Shown one piece after another: positions 50,926 through 61,209 of a stretch of 64,000 nucleotides of DNA. A program made the position numbers and the translations under genes. The DNA lies in contig CAKSOW010000012.1 of the NCBI GenBank assembly GCA_934479825.1, forward strand, positions 3,214-67,213. The letters are read 5' to 3'. The notes beneath the pieces are model-generated. The model saw only the letters and a list, made by a program, of their open reading frames with translations. It was not told the origin of the DNA and searched no databases. Every line of letters starts with the position of its first letter. Position 1 is the stretch's first letter. The stretch comes from an uncultured Eubacteriales bacterium (lineage in GTDB: Bacteria > Bacillota > Clostridia > Oscillospirales > CAG-382).

Positions 50926-52479
50926 TTGGAACTTTTAACAATTATCGGAATCATCGCTTTCGTAATCGGCATTGCCGTCTTTATTGCGTCGGCCGTTTAC
51001 GGTGCAAGTGCGCTAAAAAAGGCAAAGGCGCGCGGTGCGGAAGCGGAAAACGAAAAGAAACGCATTCTGGACGAGGCGCAGAAAGCCGCCGAAACCAAGA
51101 AAAAAGAAGCGTTGATTGAAGCAAAAGAAGAAATCTTAAAAAACAAAAACGAAATCGAACGCGAACTCAAAGACCGCCGCAACGAAGTGGCGCGTCTTGA
51201 AAAACATGCCCAGCAGAAAGAGGAATCTCTCGACAAAAAAATTGAGAGCTACGAGCACAAGGAAGAACTTCTTGCCGCCCGCACCCAAAAGCTCACCGAG
51301 CGTGAAGATGAATTAGCCGGCATCATTGAGGACGAGATGAAAAAGCTGGAAGAGATCTCCGGCTTTACGTCCGAACAGGCCAAAGAATACATTCTCGACC
51401 GCGTGGAATCCGAAGTCCGTCATGAAGCGGCCATGAAGATTTCCACCATAGAACAGGAATACAAGGACGAGGCCGAAAACAAGGCGCGCGGCATTATTTC
51501 GCTTGCCATCCAGAGATGTGCGTCGGAATTTGTCTGTGAAGCGACCGTTTCGGCTGTCGATCTTCCCAACGATGAAATGAAAGGCCGCATTATCGGCCGT
51601 GAGGGACGCAACATCCGTGCGATTGAAACCCTCACCGGCGTTGACCTCATCATCGATGATACGCCCGAAGCCATTACGGTATCCAGCTTTGACCCGGTAC
51701 GCCGCGAGATTGCGCGCTTATCACTTGAAAAGCTCATTTCGGACGGCCGTATCCATCCGGCACGCATTGAAGAAATGGTCGAAAAGAGCCGCCGCGAGGT
51801 TGAACAGATCATTAAGCAATCCGGCGAACAGGCGACCTTTGAAACCGGTATCCACGGAATCAACCCTGAACTTATCAAGATTTTGGGCAGACTCCGTTAC
51901 CGCACCAGTTACGGTCAGAATGTACTCGTTCATTCAATTGAGGTATCCCACATTGCCGGCATGATGGCGGCAGAGCTTGGCGCGGATGTAACGCTTGCCA
52001 AGCGCGCCGGACTTTTGCACGATATCGGTAAGGCTGTTGACCACGAAATGGAAGGTTCGCACGTTCAGATCGGTGTTGACCTTGCCAAGAAATATCACGA
52101 AAACGGCGAGATCATTCATGCCATTGAAGCGCACCACGGCGATGTCGAGGCAAGAACCCTCATCGCGATGCTTGTTCAGGCGGCTGACGCGATTTCCGCA
52201 GCCCGTCCGGGCGCACGGCGCGAAAACCTGGAATCGTATATCAAGCGCTTGCAGAAGCTTGAAGAGATCGCTACCGGGTTTGAGGGCGTTGAAAAATGCT
52301 TTGCCATTCAGGCAGGCCGCGAAATCCGTATTATGGTCAAACCCGAAAAGGTCAATGACGACGATATGGTATTTCTTGCACGCGATATTGCCAAGCGCAT
52401 TGAGGATGAGCTGGAATATCCGGGCCAGATCAAGGTCATGCTGATTCGTGAAAACCGTCAGGTCGACTACGCAAAATAA
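50926..52479 (+). CDS. rny: Ribonuclease Y
   Basis: A 517-aa membrane-anchored endoribonuclease that starts mRNA decay. N-terminal membrane segment (LLTIIGIIAFVIGIAVFIAS), coiled coil to about residue 170, KH domain (MKGRIIGREGRNIRAIETLT), HD domain with catalytic HDIGKAVDHE, and a C-terminal domain ending IMVKPEKVNDDD. Start set at TTG 50926, which has GGAGGTG upstream and gives the family's usual length and N-terminus; an ATG at 50815 in frame would add an odd 37-residue extension. Confidence 0.95.
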   Translation: MELLTIIGIIAFVIGIAVFIASAVYGASALKKAKARGAEAENEKKRILDEAQKAAETKKKEALIEAKEEILKNKNEIERELKDRRNEVARLEKHAQQKEESLDKKIESYEHKEELLAARTQKLTEREDELAGIIEDEMKKLEEISGFTSEQAKEYILDRVESEVRHEAAMKISTIEQEYKDEAENKARGIISLAIQRCASEFVCEATVSAVDLPNDEMKGRIIGREGRNIRAIETLTGVDLIIDDTPEAITVSSFDPVRREIARLSLEKLISDGRIHPARIEEMVEKSRREVEQIIKQSGEQATFETGIHGINPELIKILGRLRYRTSYGQNVLVHSIEVSHIAGMMAAELGADVTLAKRAGLLHDIGKAVDHEMEGSHVQIGVDLAKKYHENGEIIHAIEAHHGDVEARTLIAMLVQAADAISAARPGARRENLESYIKRLQKLEEIATGFEGVEKCFAIQAGREIRIMVKPEKVNDDDMVFLARDIAKRIEDELEYPGQIKVMLIRENRQVDYAK

Positions 52480-52538
52480 CATTCATACTGTCATCGGAGG
52501 ACTTGCGGCCGCAGCCGCAACGGTCAGAAAAGATGTCG

Positions 52539-52578
52539 AGTGCGCTCGGTGGGTTTCAACCTGAGCGCACTATTTTTG
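52539..52578 (+). terminator. Terminator after rny
   Basis: AGTGCGCTC and complement GAGCGCACT around a loop with an inner GGT/ACC helix, then ATTTTTG. Confidence 0.7.
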
Positions 52579-52608
52579 TGTGTATTTATGATAACAGGAG
52601 GGAATAAC

Positions 52609-53946
52609 ATGAAACAACGGATTCAGTTATCGGATCACTTCACATTCCGGAATTTGACGCGCTTTGTGTTGCCGTCCGTTGCGATGATGCTTTGTACGTC
52701 GCTGTACAGCATTGTGGACGGTTTCTTTGTATCCAACTTTGTCGGCAAAACGTCCTTTGCCGCGGTAAATCTGATGATGCCGGTGCTTATGGCAGTCGGT
52801 GCGGTCGGTTTTATGATCGGTACGGGCGGCACAGCCATTGTAGCACGCACACTCGGAGAGGGCAAAAAAGATAACGCCAATCGCTATTTTTCCATGCTTG
52901 TCTATGTAGGAATCATTCTAAGCGTGATTATTTCGGCTGTCGGCTTTATCTTCATGCCGGACATTGCGCGCCTTTTGAAGGCAGAAGGCAAGTTGTTGGA
53001 GGACAGCATCCTGTACGGAAGAATCTTGTTTGCCTTTAACCCGGCATTTGTGTTACAGAATATTTTCCAAGCCTTTTTCGTAACGGCAGAGAAACCGCAT
53101 CTTAGTTTTCGTTTTTCGGTTGGCGCAGGCATTACCAACATGATACTCGACTATTTGTTTGTCGGCGTACTCCCTTGGGGGCTTGCCGGAGCGGCTATTG
53201 CAACGGGACTTGGGCAGATCGTCGGCGGTATTTTACCGCTCATCTACTTTGCGCTCCCCAACAACAGTCTTTTGCGCTTAACAAAGACGCGGTTTGAAAG
53301 CAAGGTTCTTTTACAATCGTTCGGCAACGGCTCCTCCGAAATGGTATCGAGCATATCTTCGTCAATCGTAGGCATTTTCTACAACTATCAGTTGCTCCGT
53401 TTTGCCGGAGAGGACGGTGTGGCCGCCTACGGGGTTATCATGTATGTAAACTTTATTTTCGCGGCTATATTTATTGGCTATGCGATTGGTTCTGCACCGC
53501 TTGTCAGCTATCACTACGGTGCGGAAAACCATGCGGAATTGACCAATCTGTACCGAAAGAGTCTGTCGCTTTTGGGAATTGTCGGAATTGTGATGTTTGT
53601 TCTGTCGGAGGCGCTTTCCGCCCCGCTTGTCAGTTTGTATGTCAGCTACGATGCGGAGTTATTTGCCATGACGGTACGCGGTTTCCGCATTTATTCGACC
53701 ATGTTCTTGATTTTAGGCTTTAACATTTGGGGTTCTTCGTTTTTCACAGCGCTTGGAAACGGGGTTATTTCGGCAGCGATTTCCTTTTTGCGGACGCTGG
53801 TATTCCAATTAGCGTCGCTGATTATTTTGCCGGAGATATGGCACATAGACGGTGTTTGGTGCTCAGCAGTTGTAGCGGAAATATTAGCGTTAGGATTAAC
53901 GGTATTTTTCCTTTTGCATGGGCGCAAGAAATATCACTATGCATAA
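52609..53946 (+). CDS. MATE family multidrug/cation efflux protein
   Basis: A 445-aa membrane protein with twelve predicted helices in two MATE repeats. It opens with LTRFVLPSVAMMLCTSLYSI and VDGFFVSNFVG, typical of MATE drug/sodium antiporters; the second repeat begins near YNYQLLRFAGEDGVAAYGVI. It would export drugs or metabolites using an ion gradient. Start set at the ATG behind ACAGGAGGG; an upstream in-frame ATG at 52540 lies in the preceding terminator. Substrate unknown, no linked regulator. Confidence 0.93.
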   Translation: MKQRIQLSDHFTFRNLTRFVLPSVAMMLCTSLYSIVDGFFVSNFVGKTSFAAVNLMMPVLMAVGAVGFMIGTGGTAIVARTLGEGKKDNANRYFSMLVYVGIILSVIISAVGFIFMPDIARLLKAEGKLLEDSILYGRILFAFNPAFVLQNIFQAFFVTAEKPHLSFRFSVGAGITNMILDYLFVGVLPWGLAGAAIATGLGQIVGGILPLIYFALPNNSLLRLTKTRFESKVLLQSFGNGSSEMVSSISSSIVGIFYNYQLLRFAGEDGVAAYGVIMYVNFIFAAIFIGYAIGSAPLVSYHYGAENHAELTNLYRKSLSLLGIVGIVMFVLSEALSAPLVSLYVSYDAELFAMTVRGFRIYSTMFLILGFNIWGSSFFTALGNGVISAAISFLRTLVFQLASLIILPEIWHIDGVWCSAVVAEILALGLTVFFLLHGRKKYHYA

Positions 53947-55270
53947 AAAGGAGCAAGTGCTGTGCGCCCTTAGAGCTCTTCCACTTTTCTTAAAAGAAAA
54001 GTGGGACAAAAGAATTCATATTTTGCCGCCCGACGGTTAGCTGTCGGGCGGCTTTTGCTTTTCCGGAAAGCCCGGAAAAGGGCTTTTAGGGAAATTTTCC
54101 TTTTTCAGAAAATTTCCCTAAGGGACGGCTTGGGGGCTTTTTGGTTCTCGAAAAGTCTGGAAAGAGTGCTTTTTTTCGCGAAAAGCATATAAGAGACGTT
54201 TTAATGTTACTTTTTCGCTTGTACGAAAAAGTAACCCAAAAGTACCCCAGAGGTCTGCTGACCTCTGGACTCCGGAGAGCGGTTCAAAATTCCGAGCGGT
54301 GAATTTTTTGATTAGGCCGCAAGTCTTGTGCTATCAAGAAATTCTTGCAAAAACACCGTCTTGTGCCATGCAGCTCGGAGTATTTTGAACCGGTGCGAGG
54401 GGGGGATTTTACTGCGCAAGAATTTGTGATTTTTTATAAAAAGGCAAGTTTTGATTTGGGTGGACAGTAGGTTATGTGTTTCATGGAATGGGTGACCTTG
54501 GTGGGAGAGTGTTTTTTTGGATAACAAATTGCTGCTTTTCGGAAAACGGAAAATTTGGAAAGAACTGCGTTTGAGCGGACAAAAAATTGGTTTTTCGAAA
54601 AACAGATGGTTTTGTGAGAAAGTGCAAAAACTTCGGTTTTCTACACACAAACAAGTTATGGTTTTACTCTAAGTTTTCTATCTGCGTACACCACCTTCGT
54701 GTAACCCCAAGCCATGGTTTTGCACCAAGCTTTCTACTCAAACCACAACAATTTTCCCTTTTCACCGCACCCATTATAACGTGTAATCTTCCTTTTAATC
54801 GACTGCTTGCGGCGTCAAGCCCACACTGCAACTTCGATTTTTCGCAAAACCCGATTCTGCGTTAGCGGTACAGTTTCCCTTTCGCACCGGTTCAAAACAT
54901 GACCGTGCGTATTGCGGCACTAATAGTTTTTTGCAAAAAATCTTAATACTCGCAACCTTTCAAATTTCACCTGAAATCCCACCGCACGGGTTTTGAACCG
55001 TACCCCGGGAGTCCAGAGGGCTATTTTGCAGCGGCGCTTCGCCGCCCCTCTGGTGTACTTTTTGGTTACTTTTTCGTACAAGCGAAAAAGTAACGTTAAA
55101 ACGTCCTTGGGGCTTTTTGGGGCTTGCGGCACGCCGCAAAAAGTAACAGAAAAACATCATCTTTTGCTTACTTTTCGCAGAGGCGAAAAGTAACGTAAAA
55201 ATTGTCTCTTTATAAGAAAACACGACGGCACAGAATATCTGTGCTGCCGTGCGGTGAAAACGGATGCTTG
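53947..55270. repeat. Long intergenic region with two copies of a hairpin-rich repeat
   Basis: No gene seen in 1.3 kb. A terminator for the MATE gene is at 54025-54056 (GCCGCCCGAC stem, T-run). Copy 1 of a repeat family lies at about 54170-54500 and copy 2, inverted, at about 54880-55200; a third is at the window end. Each contains a GTTACTTTTTCG hairpin, a CCAGAGG hairpin, GACTCC, CGGTTCAAA and, at the other side, TTTGAACCGGTGCGAG. The remaining AT-rich stretch shows nothing else. Confidence 0.75.
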
Positions 55271-57193
55271 TCAGTCGGAAACCGTGAATTTTTCCGGCAG
55301 GGGATATTTGTGCGGAAGTCCTAACAGATCCATTCCTTTTTTGAGCTTGATACGGGCAGCTTTGTCTTTCTTGTCGGAAAGCTCCGGATGATCGAAAGAA
55401 AACCACCCGGCATCCTTGAAATGATAGGCTTCTTCGGCATTTGTCGGACACTCAAAGGCGCAGGGAATCCTGACGCCTTTTTTCATCCGATCCTGCAATT
55501 CCGGTAAATATTTCGTATAAACTTCCCTCGGCAGACAGTCATGCTCGCGACAGATTCCGGCGGCAAGACCTGCTGCTTCTCCTAACATGCCAAGCGTTCG
55601 CATGACCCGCGCAGACGAAAACGCCACATGACTGGTACTGATGACCCGTCCGCCCAAAAACAGGTTTTCCGCGTCTCTTGCATATAAACACCGATACGGA
55701 ACCGGATAGGGCGAAACAATTCCTCTGTGATAGGCAAAAGAGCGGAACGGCTCGCCAAAATTTTCCGAATTGTCCGGCTCGGGAAAATGCATGTCGATAC
55801 TCCATGACAGACAAGCCGTGCCGTCTTCATGATGAATCCTGCTTTCAATGTCTTTCTGCGTCAGAATATAGTCTCCGATCACCCGATAACTCTCGCGCTT
55901 TCCTCCGAGAGCGGATACCCATTTCAGATGGTAATCGGCATAATCTGCTTTGTTGTGACAGTGGTTTTTCTGATAGGCCCAATTGGCATAAATCGCCCGG
56001 AGACCGTAGTCCCGGATGTATTCGATGTCATCTGCCATGTCGCGGTAAAAACCGGTTTCCTGCTCCCAATCGCCGTTGTAGACGTTCAAATAGTTGCGGT
56101 CGTTGAAATCAAGTCCTAACCGGATATCAGGGAACGAACTTGGCTGCGGTTCTTTTTCACTGTACCACCGGATGGAGTGCCCCATGACGATATTTTCGTG
56201 TTCCTTGGGAGCAAGACTCTCTCCGAAAACGCTTTGCGCTTCTCGTCCGTACATGGTTTTCGCTCCAGCCATACGGGCTAAAACGGCGTCTCCTGTGCAG
56301 TCGGCGAACAGCTTCGCTTTGTATTTGGTCTTTTCGCCCGTGAGAACGTCCGTGCAGATCACGGCACAGATATGGGCGTTATGCATTTCAACGCCGGTGA
56401 CGCTTTTGTTGAAAAGGATATTTTTGTCATATCCGCCGTCCTCAAAGGCAAACCGCTTGCGGTCGTCTTCATAATGCGCCGCGTCGAATATGGTCGGATG
56501 CCCCGAAACCGGCGCAATTTCTTTCACGACATTTCCGAGATTGTCATAAGGCGCAAGCCCGATCATGCCGCCCATGCATACGCGGATTTCCGAACTGTTG
56601 CAGCCGCCGAGCACTCCTCGGTCATGGATCAAAAGCGCGTTCGCACCGCCGCGAAACGCCGCAAGAGCCATGCATATGCCGGCCACTCCGCCTCCGACTA
56701 CAATGAAATCAAAGACGGTGTCATTTTCCTGCACAGCATTTTTTCCTAAACGCGTCCGGATTTTGTTGGCAGAATCCGGTGTTTCCGGACGGTCGGATAA
56801 ATATACCGCGTCGCATCTGCCGTTGAAACCGGTTAAATCATGGAGGGCAAGCGTGTGAGCGCCTTGTTCCAAAAAGATCTTTCCGGCGGATTGCCAAGCC
56901 CAGGTTTTCCCGTTTGTGCCAAGCACCGCCGGAAGAGCCTTGCCGTCCGCCAGAATTTTAAAAGTCCCCACACTTTCGGGAACATTCCATACAGCTGTCC
57001 AATCGCGCGTAAGTGCCCAGACATAATATTCTCCGGCGTGATCGACGTGAAGATCCGTTACGGCGTCCGTAACAGGAATTCCCATTCCATGCGCCATAAT
57101 GTAAGAGGAATGCAGCGTCTGCATGGACTGCTGATCGACGACCCAACCGCCGAGCTCACGGAAACTTTCCGCTTCTATAAAAATTTCATGCAT
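55271..57193 (-). CDS. FAD-dependent oxidoreductase with N-terminal beta-sandwich domain
   Basis: A 640-aa flavoprotein. Residues about 1-125 look like a carbohydrate-binding-type sandwich (GEYYVWALTRDWTAVWNVPE; LALHDLTGFNGRCDAVYLSD). The FAD-binding fold begins at about 150 (FDFIVVGGGVAGICMALAAF) with LFADCTGDAVLARMAGA and a C-terminal DAENLFLGGRVISTSHVAFS typical of the FAD_oxidored family linked to sugar catabolism. No signal peptide. Its start is 1 bp after the AraC gene stop, so they are co-transcribed with the SDR gene. Substrate not deducible; likely a sugar or sugar acid. Confidence 0.87.
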   Translation of the reverse strand: MHEIFIEAESFRELGGWVVDQQSMQTLHSSYIMAHGMGIPVTDAVTDLHVDHAGEYYVWALTRDWTAVWNVPESVGTFKILADGKALPAVLGTNGKTWAWQSAGKIFLEQGAHTLALHDLTGFNGRCDAVYLSDRPETPDSANKIRTRLGKNAVQENDTVFDFIVVGGGVAGICMALAAFRGGANALLIHDRGVLGGCNSSEIRVCMGGMIGLAPYDNLGNVVKEIAPVSGHPTIFDAAHYEDDRKRFAFEDGGYDKNILFNKSVTGVEMHNAHICAVICTDVLTGEKTKYKAKLFADCTGDAVLARMAGAKTMYGREAQSVFGESLAPKEHENIVMGHSIRWYSEKEPQPSSFPDIRLGLDFNDRNYLNVYNGDWEQETGFYRDMADDIEYIRDYGLRAIYANWAYQKNHCHNKADYADYHLKWVSALGGKRESYRVIGDYILTQKDIESRIHHEDGTACLSWSIDMHFPEPDNSENFGEPFRSFAYHRGIVSPYPVPYRCLYARDAENLFLGGRVISTSHVAFSSARVMRTLGMLGEAAGLAAGICREHDCLPREVYTKYLPELQDRMKKGVRIPCAFECPTNAEEAYHFKDAGWFSFDHPELSDKKDKAARIKLKKGMDLLGLPHKYPLPEKFTVSD

Positions 57194-57194
57194 A

Positions 57195-58058
57195 TCATTT
57201 TTCCCTTTCCGACTTTTTCTTGACTGCTATGCGTATTTCCCATTCAAAATCCGGTTCATCCATGTTTTGCGGAAAAATCTCAATATTCGGAACAGACTCG
57301 TCTTTTTCATAAAGACCGGCTTTCAGACAACGCCACAGAATGTTCTGATAGAATTCGTTGACTGTTGCATCGTCGCTGCCATGCAGGGTAAAACACATCC
57401 ATAAGGCTTGCGAAATGTGTATTTTGCATAGTTCTCCGTTTTCATAACCGCGTGCCCCGATTAAGCATTTGACGCTGTTTGCACCGTTTACATAAACGGC
57501 GTAAAGCTTGTTATCGCAGGCGTTTAAGACCGTTTCGGACAGACTGTTTGCGTAAAAGGAGCACCAGGCGTCCTCGCAGCATTCTGTGTCGCTTATATCG
57601 GAAACCTGCAACAGACCGCACACGTCAAAGTCCGGTTCCTTTTTTAAAGTGTAACGGATTTCCGTTCCTCCGCTTACTTTGGTTTCAAATTCGAGAGGAG
57701 CAAACAAGCCGAGCGTACAGTCCGATTTTCCCAGTTCTGTCGGTGTGATCCCATGGAATTCCTTGAAAGCGCGCGAAAAGGAAGAGGGGGCGTCATACCC
57801 GTATTTGATGGCAATATCGGTAACGGTCGCATCCGGTTGCAGCAAGTCGCAGGCAGCGCACGACAGACGGCGCTTGCGGATGTATTCGCTGATCGGAATG
57901 CCGGCCGCGAAAGAGAAAATGCGCCGGAATTCGTATAGGGAAAGACCGGATTTCCGGGCAAGCAGTCCGATATCAATGGTGGAATCAAGATGGTTTTCGA
58001 TATAATCGATGATTTCGTTGAGACTGTTGAAGTTATTCATGTTATAATGGCTCCACAA
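57195..58058 (-). CDS. AraC family regulator with effector-binding C-terminus
   Basis: A 287-aa protein with an N-terminal AraC DNA-binding domain (IDIGLLARKSGLSLYEFRRI, YIRKRRLSCAACDLLQPDAT, YDAPSSFSRAFKEFHGITP) and a GyrI-like effector domain. This DNA-binding-first arrangement is like Rob/SoxS-GyrI types. It overlaps the SDR gene by 17 bp and is followed by the FAD oxidoreductase gene, so it probably controls this catabolic operon. Confidence 0.92.
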   Translation of the reverse strand: MWSHYNMNNFNSLNEIIDYIENHLDSTIDIGLLARKSGLSLYEFRRIFSFAAGIPISEYIRKRRLSCAACDLLQPDATVTDIAIKYGYDAPSSFSRAFKEFHGITPTELGKSDCTLGLFAPLEFETKVSGGTEIRYTLKKEPDFDVCGLLQVSDISDTECCEDAWCSFYANSLSETVLNACDNKLYAVYVNGANSVKCLIGARGYENGELCKIHISQALWMCFTLHGSDDATVNEFYQNILWRCLKAGLYEKDESVPNIEIFPQNMDEPDFEWEIRIAVKKKSEREK

Positions 58059-58749
58059 CCTGGCTTGTGCCCCATACCGTCATTTCCTCGACAACGGCGC
58101 GCGGCGGCAGGGTAGCCGCAAAATAAATGGCCGAGGCGATATCGTCGGTACAAAGGGAATCTTTTGTTTCGGCAAGCTTTGCCGCGCTCTGAAAACCGGT
58201 GCTTGCCGAAGCGGGAATTAAGCAAGTCGCGCGGACGCCGTATTTTTGCAGTTCAACATACAATCCCTTGGTGAAGGCTAAAACTCCGGCTTTGGCGGCG
58301 GCATATACGCTCCAAGCGCCCCAGGCATGTTTGGCGCAGACCGAAGAAACGTTGATGATGACGCCGTCTTTCTGCTGTTTCATCACATCGGCGAAAATGC
58401 TTGAACCGTAGATGACGCTGTTTAAGTTCAGTGCAATAATAGCGTCGATGTCTTCTTTTGTCTGCTCTGTCGTTTCTTTGATGCTGATACCACCGCCGGC
58501 ATTGTTAACAAGCACATCGATTCTGCCGTATTTTTCCAAAATGTATTTTTTGAAAGCTGTCCATGCGGCATAATCGGTCACATCCAGGGTATAGCCGTCG
58601 TCAAAATGATTCTCGCATACGACCTTTTTGACTTTTTCCTCATGATGCGAAGCGATAATGACGGTGTATCCGTTCTGTTTGAATAACCGGGCTGCTGCGA
58701 GTCCATAGCCGCTCGTGGCGCCGGTAATAATGACCGTTTTTTCTGACAT
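58042..58749 (-). CDS. Short-chain dehydrogenase/reductase
   Basis: A 235-aa SDR with cofactor motif TGATSGYGLAAA, NNAGGG, catalytic Ser in IINVSSVCA, and Tyr/Lys in YAAAKAGVL. Start set at the second ATG (58749), 7 bp from AGGAGG; the first at 58755 abuts it. First gene of the SDR-AraC-FAD operon. Likely oxidises or reduces a sugar or polyol; the substrate is not visible. Confidence 0.92.
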   Translation of the reverse strand: MSEKTVIITGATSGYGLAAARLFKQNGYTVIIASHHEEKVKKVVCENHFDDGYTLDVTDYAAWTAFKKYILEKYGRIDVLVNNAGGGISIKETTEQTKEDIDAIIALNLNSVIYGSSIFADVMKQQKDGVIINVSSVCAKHAWGAWSVYAAAKAGVLAFTKGLYVELQKYGVRATCLIPASASTGFQSAAKLAETKDSLCTDDIASAIYFAATLPPRAVVEEMTVWGTSQVVEPL

Positions 58750-58831
58750 ATGCATTCCTCCTTATTTACCATTATACCTGTTTAAGGAGTGCAATTCAAT
58801 ACATTTTTTGCACGATATTGTCTGCTGTTTC

Positions 58832-58867
58832 AACAAAAAACCCCGACCGGTTACAAACCGTTCGGGG
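58832..58867 (-). terminator. Terminator of the esterase gene
   Basis: Minus-strand stem CCCCGAACGGTTT with near-complement around TGTA, followed by a T-run, 10 bp after the esterase stop. Confidence 0.8.
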
Positions 58868-58876
58868 CAGAGTGTG

Positions 58877-59704
58877 TCATAGCTTTGCGATATAGGCATG
58901 CACAAACGCGTCATATTCTTCCGCGGAGATTTCTCCGCGTTCTTTTTTTTCCTTCATTTCGGAAAGACTCTTTTCGTCCGCAAGCGAAAGGGGCGTTTTG
59001 TCGGTTGACTTTGTTAGTTCCGGGCAGTCGGCGGCAAACGCTTCAAAGTACCGTTTACCGAAAGTGCGTAAAGATTCGGTATTGAAGTGCAGATTGTCGT
59101 CTTTGGCCGTAAGGCCTGCGGCGCTTACAAAACGGATATCGTCGTTTTCGGCGGCAAGCGTGCGGAAAACCGTATTCATGCCCTCAAAATGCACCAGATT
59201 CGGGTCAACATCATTTTTGGCAAGATAATCGCCAAGCCCTCCGACATAAATGCGGATATCCGGCAATTTTAAATCTTTTTTCAACGTATGGAACATGTTC
59301 AAGAATTTCGGCGCATATTGCGCGGCGCGCGCCGGGTTGCAGTCGGCCTCTCCCTGGTGCCAGAGAATGGCTTGGATATCGCTGATACGCATGGCAAGTC
59401 GTGCTTCGCTTAACGCATGATCATACAGCGCCTCGCCCGGCTGCCATTCGTCAATGGAAGAACCGCCGTCCGAAGCCGGAATCAATCCTACCTGTTTGCC
59501 GGTCTTTTTGACGTATTCGAGCGCAAACGCCGGCGCAAGGCTTGCTCCGGCAAACGGACGATCCGCCGATAAGGGTTCCCACATGGTTTGCCAACGTCCG
59601 TTGACCAACCGTAAAATGTGTCCGTCACAAATGCGGTTATCCGCTGTTAAAAGACCGCGCCCGGACATGTTGGACTGACCGATGAGAAGAAAAGATGAAA
59701 GCAT
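58877..59704 (-). CDS. Sialate O-acetylesterase/SGNH-like hydrolase
   Basis: A 275-aa SASA-family esterase with the nucleophile Ser in GQSNMSGRG, GGSSIDEW oxyanion block, and the catalytic His region in LWHQGEADC. No signal peptide. Residues 240-275 are a charged tail (LSEMKEKKERGEISAEEYDA). Removes acetyl groups from sugars such as sialic acid or xylan fragments. Alone, opposite to no partner gene. Confidence 0.88.
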   Translation of the reverse strand: MLSSFLLIGQSNMSGRGLLTADNRICDGHILRLVNGRWQTMWEPLSADRPFAGASLAPAFALEYVKKTGKQVGLIPASDGGSSIDEWQPGEALYDHALSEARLAMRISDIQAILWHQGEADCNPARAAQYAPKFLNMFHTLKKDLKLPDIRIYVGGLGDYLAKNDVDPNLVHFEGMNTVFRTLAAENDDIRFVSAAGLTAKDDNLHFNTESLRTFGKRYFEAFAADCPELTKSTDKTPLSLADEKSLSEMKEKKERGEISAEEYDAFVHAYIAKL

Positions 59705-59803
59705 AAATAAGCCGCCTCTCTGTATGGCTGAATGATACTTTCATTATAGTGAAAAATATGAAAAAAGTCAAGAAAATTTCGGAAAAAACTAAAAAATCAG
59801 CGC

Positions 59804-61078
59804 TTATTGTATATCGATCAACGCATTTAACGTGACAAAACCCTGCGGATTCCGCCGCATGAGATCCCAGATAAAGCCGCCGGCAAGGCCGTATTCCCGG
59901 ATCAGATTCACTTTTTCCCGATAGCTTCGCGCGTCCTCAAACCAGACCACATGCTCTCTCCCGTCGTCGGCCGTGTAGTAGAAGTACGGAGAAGCTGCCT
60001 GTTCGTCGAATTGAATCTCTGCACCCCGTTCAAGCGCTAAGTTTACGGCTTCCACAGTGGAAAGAGAGGGGGCGACGCTCTCGCCGCGTACATAGGGGAG
60101 CATCCAGTCGTAACCGTAGTTGGAGATACCGAGTATCAGCTTTTCTGCCGGAATCCGTTCGCGCGCGTATTCCACAACGCGGCGTACCGAATTTATGGGC
60201 GCAACCGCCATGGGAGGTCCCAGCCGATAACCCCACTCGTACGTCATTAAAAACAGAAAATCAGCCGCTTCTCCGAGTGCGGCATAGTCGATTCCCTCAT
60301 ACAGCAACCCTGCCTGATTGTCCGAGATCTTGGGCGGAAGAGCCACGACGCAAATATAGCCGTTTGCGTTGAGCAGCGCTGTTGTCCCGGCGATGAAATC
60401 CGCATAGGCGTCCTTATCGTTGGCAAACAGGTATTCAAAATCCACATCCAAGCCAATATAGCCTTTGGTACGGATATTTTCCAAAATCTTCTGCTGTAAG
60501 TTTTCGATGGCGGCCGGATCGGCAAACAGCGCATGCGCCGCTTCGTTGCTGAAATAGCCGCCGGGCGTGAGGGTGGAAAGATGCATGAGCGGCTTGGTTC
60601 CGTACCGGTTGGCTGTCTCAATCAAACGGCCGTCGTCGGGCGAAACCAATTCTCCTGACGGCGAAAATCCGTATGTGAAAGGCATAAGATAGGTCATATA
60701 GCTGACGACCGATTCGAGAAGATTCTGATTGATGAAATCGTAGGCATAGCCGCCCAAAAAAACGTTTAAGGTCGGTGCGTCTTCATACCGGATGACTACG
60801 TTGTCGCCGGCGGCAAGTGTGGTTTTTCCTTGCAGAAACCAGTTGTTGCGTAACAGCTCGCGTTCGGTAGTTTGATAGCGGCCTGCAATTTCGCCTACGG
60901 TTTCGCCACCCGATGCCGTGTAGGTCTCTGTCGGAAATAAAAAAATAAGGCTTTGTCCGACGACCAACAGACCGTCCGGCGCAAGTCCGTTGTCGGAAAT
61001 GATGCGGCCCGGGTCAAGTCCGTATTCCGCGGCAAGCGTATTGACCGTATCCCCGAGTCTTACGGTGTAGATTTGCAA
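59804..61078 (-). CDS. LysM-GH18 protein, YaaH-like spore cortex glycosidase
   Basis: A 424-aa protein with two N-terminal LysM domains (YTVRLGDTVNTLAAEYGLDP; YTASGGETVGEIAGRYQTTE), then a GH18-like TIM barrel with the DxxDxE-type motif GLDVDFEYLF and a late W-containing GGFIWDLM. This is the layout of spore germination glycosidases YaaH/SleL, which degrade cortex fragments. No signal peptide, which fits delivery to the spore from the mother cell. Adjacent to a divergent sigma-K-like gene. Confidence 0.92.
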   Translation of the reverse strand: MQIYTVRLGDTVNTLAAEYGLDPGRIISDNGLAPDGLLVVGQSLIFLFPTETYTASGGETVGEIAGRYQTTERELLRNNWFLQGKTTLAAGDNVVIRYEDAPTLNVFLGGYAYDFINQNLLESVVSYMTYLMPFTYGFSPSGELVSPDDGRLIETANRYGTKPLMHLSTLTPGGYFSNEAAHALFADPAAIENLQQKILENIRTKGYIGLDVDFEYLFANDKDAYADFIAGTTALLNANGYICVVALPPKISDNQAGLLYEGIDYAALGEAADFLFLMTYEWGYRLGPPMAVAPINSVRRVVEYARERIPAEKLILGISNYGYDWMLPYVRGESVAPSLSTVEAVNLALERGAEIQFDEQAASPYFYYTADDGREHVVWFEDARSYREKVNLIREYGLAGGFIWDLMRRNPQGFVTLNALIDIQ

Positions 61079-61209
61079 AAAAATCCGTCCTTTCGTGTTT
61101 TATCACTTCTACCGTATGCGCAAAAAAAGCGGAAAATGAAGGACATTTTGGCTTTTTCGCGCATAAAATAACAGTAAATCACAAAAAACGAAAAGACGGA
61201 GGTAGTGAC

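Noticed and set aside
54001..54865. Small open frames in the intergenic repeats
   Set aside because: They run through hairpins and repeats, lack ribosome binding sites and differ between repeat copies.
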